A stretch of DNA of 15,258 bases from an uncultured Flavobacteriales bacterium (GTDB lineage: Bacteria; Bacteroidota; Bacteroidia; Flavobacteriales; UBA1820): NCBI GenBank assembly GCA_902478645.1, contig CABSLV010000039.1:1-15258 (forward strand). The letters are read 5' to 3'. The notes under the pieces were generated by a model. It searched no databases, was not told the origin of the DNA, and saw only the letters and a program-made list of their open reading frames with translations. The number at the start of each line of letters is the position of its first letter. Position 1 is the stretch's first letter. This document shows positions 14,926-15,258 of this stretch, piece after piece. Made by a program: the position numbers and the translations under genes.

Positions 14926-15258
14926 TTCCGCCGGTACGATCGACCCGTCCCCCTCAGGCAGGAGCGGGCAAGCGCGAAGCCGCCCCGATGGGGCGGCTGA
15001 GCCGGCGAAAGGCGGTATTGCAGCATAAGAGAAACAGCCAACGGCCAAAGAAGGAAATCGGCGGCTCGCAAAGGAGGGATTCGGCGGCCATTTTAGAAAC
15101 AGAAATCCTTTGCAGATAGTGCAACGGGATGTGCTTACATGCTTGCCGCAAGGGCTTCTGCAAGCCCCCGCGCCGGTTGAAATCCACGCAAACGCGCCCT
15201 TGAAAAAGCCAAAAGCACAGCCATCCGGCCGGCTTGGAGGCGTCAAAGCGTCTTGATG
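14926..15258. other. Gene-free 333-bp region with inverted repeats
   Basis: No frame here gives a recognisable protein, and the open frames on either strand look like chance. The region holds a perfect 9-bp stem with a 3-base loop (AGCCGCCCC at 14978-14986, GGGGCGGCT at 14990-14998). A second hairpin is GGGCTT/AAGCCC (15152-15157 and 15162-15167), which competes with GCTTGC/GCAAGC (15141-15146 and 15160-15165). A self-complementary CCGGCCGG lies at 15225-15232. None is followed by a T-run, so they are not standard terminators. It could be a dispersed intergenic repeat, a structured RNA or a leader for a gene beyond the window. Confidence 0.4.

Noticed and set aside
14554..15246. 230-codon minus-strand frame through yajC and the 3' gene-free region
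   Set aside because: Half of it is antisense to yajC, and the rest is Phe/Pro/Cys-rich without any motif, so I treat it as chance.

Overview
The window looks like chromosomal DNA from a GC-rich member of the Bacteroidales. A Rikenellaceae/Alistipes-like genome is my best guess, but this rests on general features, not on a search. The clues are the AtpZ-AtpI-type leader genes and a bactofilin ahead of atpB, an ATP synthase a subunit with a long exported N-terminus, a long NusB, a bacterial SUI1/eIF1-like protein, DUF1573, promoter-like boxes of the Bacteroidetes form TAnnTTTG, and almost no Shine-Dalgarno sequences.

Layout. (1) Positions 65-10682, all on the minus strand and read from right to left: bactofilin, atpZ, a four-helix membrane protein in the AtpI position, atpB, atpE, atpF, atpH, atpA, three paralogous lipoproteins, atpG, tsaB. 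This gives the a, c, b, delta, alpha and gamma subunits of an F-type ATP synthase. The beta and epsilon genes (atpD, atpC) are not in the window. (2) Positions 10854-12880, minus strand: a SUI1-family factor, a uridine-phosphorylase-like enzyme and trmD, probably one operon. (3) Positions 13152-14925, plus strand: nusB, a DUF1573 lipoprotein and yajC. A 271-bp divergent intergenic region separates blocks 2 and 3. The last 333 bp (14926-15258) contain no gene I can support, but hold several inverted repeats.

The most unusual point is between atpA and atpG, genes that are almost always neighbours. Three tandem, diverged copies of a Bacteroidetes-type (probably beta-propeller) lipoprotein sit there in the operon's direction. 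A short relic of the 3' end of a further copy is still visible just downstream of atpA, so the array was probably once larger. The operon also carries a strong terminator-like hairpin between atpE and atpF, and an internal promoter candidate ahead of atpB that shares a motif with the region upstream of the bactofilin. Together these suggest layered control of c-ring, F1 and lipoprotein expression.

The remaining genes are core housekeeping functions: t6A and m1G37 tRNA modification (TsaB, TrmD), translation initiation (SUI1), nucleoside salvage, transcription antitermination (NusB) and protein export (YajC).
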